Part shown: piece by piece, positions 61,881 through 64,000 of the stretch
Layout of the letters: each line of letters starts with the position of its first letter
Numbering within the stretch: the first letter of the stretch is position 1
NCBI GenBank assembly: GCA_945877815.1
Contig: CAMDWJ010000007.1
Location: 54,266 to 118,265 of the forward strand
DNA from: Caenispirillum bisanense
Lineage (GTDB): Bacteria > Pseudomonadota > Alphaproteobacteria > Rhodospirillales > UBA2165
Length of the DNA: 64,000 nucleotides
Direction of reading: 5' to 3'
Notes under the pieces: generated by a model
What the model saw: the letters and a program-made list of their open reading frames with translations, nothing else
Databases searched by the model: none
Told to the model about the DNA's origin: nothing
Translations under genes and position numbers: made by a program

Positions 61881-63119
61881 ATGTCTGAAATGCCGACCAA
61901 AAAATATGAGCTAAATACCCAGAGTTTTCATGATGGACGCGTCGTTCTTTATCAGCGCCCAAATCTCAAGAAGCCAGTCTGGCAAGCACGCATAAAGATA
62001 CCCAATGCAGCAGGGTACCTAATCAAATCAACGGGCACGACGGACTTCTTTGAAGCGCGCCGTTGGTCAGAAAATCTTTATGATGACATTCGCCTCAAAC
62101 AAATGAATGGCGTGTCCGTCAAAACAAAAACCATTGAGGCTCTTTGGAAGCTCTTTGAACAAAGCTATCCACAAGAAGCGCCATCGCAACGCCGCGTTAA
62201 AGACGTATTCCACTTCGTAAAAGCATACGCGCTGCCATATTTTGGCAAAACCAAGATCGATGAAATTAATACTGTAGCCGTAAATAATTTTTTTGATTGG
62301 CGGAAAGCAAACGGCAGAAGCAAAAAATCACCAACAAATACGACGTTGTTGTCCGAAATTAGTAGCCTTAAAGCTTTTCTCGATTGGTGCTATCGCCGTG
62401 GATTCTGCTCAAGAAAAATCGAGATAGATAAACCGACTCCCGAAGGGAACCGAAGACCACATTTCGACGCGCGCGATTACACTAAGCTGACGAGATTCCT
62501 GCGCGAATGGGTTAAGCAGGGTAAAACGGCAACGGGCGGTGGCAAATATCGCGACCGTGTAATGCTAACCAATTATGTGCTGATCCTCGCGAACACGGGA
62601 ATTCGTGTTGGCGAAGCACGTGGTCTGCGGTGGGGGGACATCGACACTGACAAAGCCGCAGAACCAGAATCAAAGGAATACATTATCCTTCAGGTAAAGG
62701 GGAAAACGGGCGCTCGGGAGGTTGTCGCCAGAACAAACGAGGTGAAAAAATATTTCCAAAGAATTTGGCAACTTCGCCTTGATGAAAAGAATGGCATCAA
62801 ACCCGCACTCGACGAGTTTGTTTTTTGCCATCGAGATGGCAGTCAAATTCATTCGTTTAAGAAAGGATTTCAGAACCTTCTTCAAAACGCAGGGGTCGAG
62901 TACGACAGCACCGAACAAAAACGCACAATCTATTCGCTACGCCACACCTATGCGACGTTTCGGTTACAAGAAGGAGTTCATCATTTCACCCTAGCCCGAA
63001 ATATGGGGACGAGTACCCGAATGTTGGAAACCTTTTATGGTCATACTTCAAACCGCGCCATGGCAGACGAGTTGACCAAAACGCGCAAAAGAGCAATAAA
63101 GACACTTCCCTGGGAATAA
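61881..63119 (+). CDS. Tyrosine recombinase / phage-type integrase
   Basis: TGIRVGEARGLRWGDI (Arg I), YSLRHTYATFRL (HxxR-type box), MLETFYGHTS (Tyr nucleophile). Confidence 0.95.
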   Translation: MSEMPTKKYELNTQSFHDGRVVLYQRPNLKKPVWQARIKIPNAAGYLIKSTGTTDFFEARRWSENLYDDIRLKQMNGVSVKTKTIEALWKLFEQSYPQEAPSQRRVKDVFHFVKAYALPYFGKTKIDEINTVAVNNFFDWRKANGRSKKSPTNTTLLSEISSLKAFLDWCYRRGFCSRKIEIDKPTPEGNRRPHFDARDYTKLTRFLREWVKQGKTATGGGKYRDRVMLTNYVLILANTGIRVGEARGLRWGDIDTDKAAEPESKEYIILQVKGKTGAREVVARTNEVKKYFQRIWQLRLDEKNGIKPALDEFVFCHRDGSQIHSFKKGFQNLLQNAGVEYDSTEQKRTIYSLRHTYATFRLQEGVHHFTLARNMGTSTRMLETFYGHTSNRAMADELTKTRKRAIKTLPWE

Positions 63120-63138
63120 CCCTTCTCAGGAAAGAAGT

Positions 63139-63426
63139 GCCGCCTTAGCTCAGTCGGTAGAGCATCGCATTCGTAGTGTAAATTGCGTCTCTCAAGGGAA
63201 ACCTTGAGATGAAAACCCATCAAACTCGGGGAAACCTGTAAAATGGCAATCCCGAGCGAAGCCTCAGAAATGAGGAACGTGTAGAGACTTAACGGTGGGA
63301 CCCTAACCCGCGAAATCGGTATGGGTAAGAGAAAGTCCAGCGCACAAACACCCAGTTGGGGTGGCGACGAAAGTCGTAGTGTGATGAATGCGAGGGTCGC
63401 GTGTTCGAGTCACGCAGGCGGCACCA
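63139..63426 (+). tRNA. tRNA-Thr(CGU), intron-containing; exons 63139-63174 and 63387-63426
   Basis: Spliced 76-nt cloverleaf: GCCGCCT/AGGCGGC acceptor, TCGCA-TTCGTAA-TGCGA anticodon arm, GCGTG-TTCGAGT-CACGC T-arm, encoded ACCA end. Confidence 0.92.
63175..63386 (+). ncRNA. Group I (IC3-like) self-splicing intron, ~212 nt, in the tRNA-Thr anticodon loop
   Basis: P1 CGU|AGU-GUAA-AUUGCG with U-G pair at the 5' splice site; P2 UCUCAAGG-GAAA-CCUUGAGA; core CAAACUCGGGGAAACCUG...GGCAAUCCCGAGC...AGAGACUUAACGG...GAGAAAGUCC; terminal G. Confidence 0.9.
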
Positions 63427-63495
63427 CTTCTTTCATTCAAAAATCATCGGTAGTCATCTCCAGTCGGTGACCTGATTCAATGCCAAGGTTCATTC

Positions 63496-63837
63496 ATGCC
63501 ACGTATCGCTTCTATTAAAGTAATTCGCGCACAAATCGCGGCTCTTGAAGCCAAAGCGAAGAAAATTGAGACGGCTCAGAAACCTGGCGTCGCTCAGGTC
63601 CTCGCGCTTATGAAGAAATATAAGCTGAAAGTAGCGGATTTGAGTTCAGCGCCAAAATCAACAAAGAAAGCGGCAAAGAAATCCGCGACGAAAAAGACCA
63701 AGAAACGCAGCATCAAAAAAGCGGCTGTGAAATACCGCGATGATAATGACAACACATGGAGTGGTCGTGGTCTCACGCCGAAGTGGCTAAAAGCAGCCGA
63801 GAAGGCGGGTCAAAAGCGCGACACATTTCTGGTGTAA
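63496..63837 (+). CDS. H-NS family nucleoid protein with Lys/Ala-rich linker
   Basis: C-term KYRDDNDNTWSGRGLTPKWLKAAEKAGQKRDTFLV matches the H-NS DNA-binding motif; histone-like KKAAKKSATKKTKKRSIKKA linker. Confidence 0.85.
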   Translation: MPRIASIKVIRAQIAALEAKAKKIETAQKPGVAQVLALMKKYKLKVADLSSAPKSTKKAAKKSATKKTKKRSIKKAAVKYRDDNDNTWSGRGLTPKWLKAAEKAGQKRDTFLV

Positions 63838-63887
63838 GCGGCGGGCGAATAGCGCGATGAGTTACAGTCAAGTTCGAGAGAAATTCT

Positions 63888-64000
63888 ATGGAAAACGAAT
63901 ATGAGCTTGTGCACTCACCGCTCAGTGGAAAAATAAGCGGCGATTCACTGACTGTAGAGGTGTTCATTTATCGTGGCAAAGATGCAGAAGATGAATGGAG
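63888..64000 (+). CDS. Hypothetical protein, partial (cut by window edge)
   Basis: ATG at 63888: MENEYELVHSPLSGKISGDSLTVEVFIYRGKDAEDEW...; open to window end. Confidence 0.55.
   Translation, partial: MENEYELVHSPLSGKISGDSLTVEVFIYRGKDAEDEW

Larger units (their letters stand above)
61754..63174 (+). mobile_element. Putative minimal integrase element between two tRNA-Thr 5'-half copies
   Basis: 36-bp flanking direct repeats, tyrosine recombinase, marked fall in GC content. Confidence 0.7.

Noticed and set aside
61881-63119. Integrase as an intron homing endonuclease
   Set aside because: Sequence has tyrosine recombinase catalytic motifs, not LAGLIDADG/GIY-YIG/HNH, and it lies outside the intron.

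Overview
This is a high-GC, alphaproteobacterial-type chromosomal window (similar to Rhodospirillales by gene order and content). Most of it is dense housekeeping sequence: hisA'-hisF-hisE, a HIT protein, fliN, ald, a GT9 glycosyltransferase/ampG cluster, a PfkB kinase, a bactofilin, nth, dapB, dnaJ, dnaK, grpE, hrcA, rph, an XTP pyrophosphatase, hemW, an lpoA-like gene, rsmI, yraN, a BON lipoprotein, gshB, a comM-like ATPase, tsaD, hemC, hemD and hemY. Four regions stand out. (1) 61.7-64.0 kb: a tRNA-Thr(CGU) gene carries a ~212-nt group I intron between U36 and A37. Directly upstream are a low-GC tyrosine recombinase gene and a second, isolated 36-nt copy of the tRNA 5' exon. An H-NS-family gene and the start of an island follow. 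(2) 2.2-11.4 kb: a Rieske oxygenase plus solute-binding protein module occurs three times in tandem, each copy preceded by a promoter block with strictly conserved spacing (G[T/G]TAAY, TAAGYCGC, TTTACA-N17-[C/G]A[A/G]AAT). (3) Two short phased tandem arrays share a CGACATT core: 11 units of 11 bp at 45846-45966 and 4 units of 10 bp at 35971-36010. (4) Several accessory genes are broken: a macrodomain gene with +1 frameshift, a DMT transporter and a hicA toxin each with TAG at an expected Trp position, and a remnant of a HigB-type toxin. Other notable points are a zinc/metal operon without an ATPase gene behind a Zur-like palindrome, and a hemD-mitofilin fusion. All calls come from reading the sequence and the supplied ORF translations; no searches were run.
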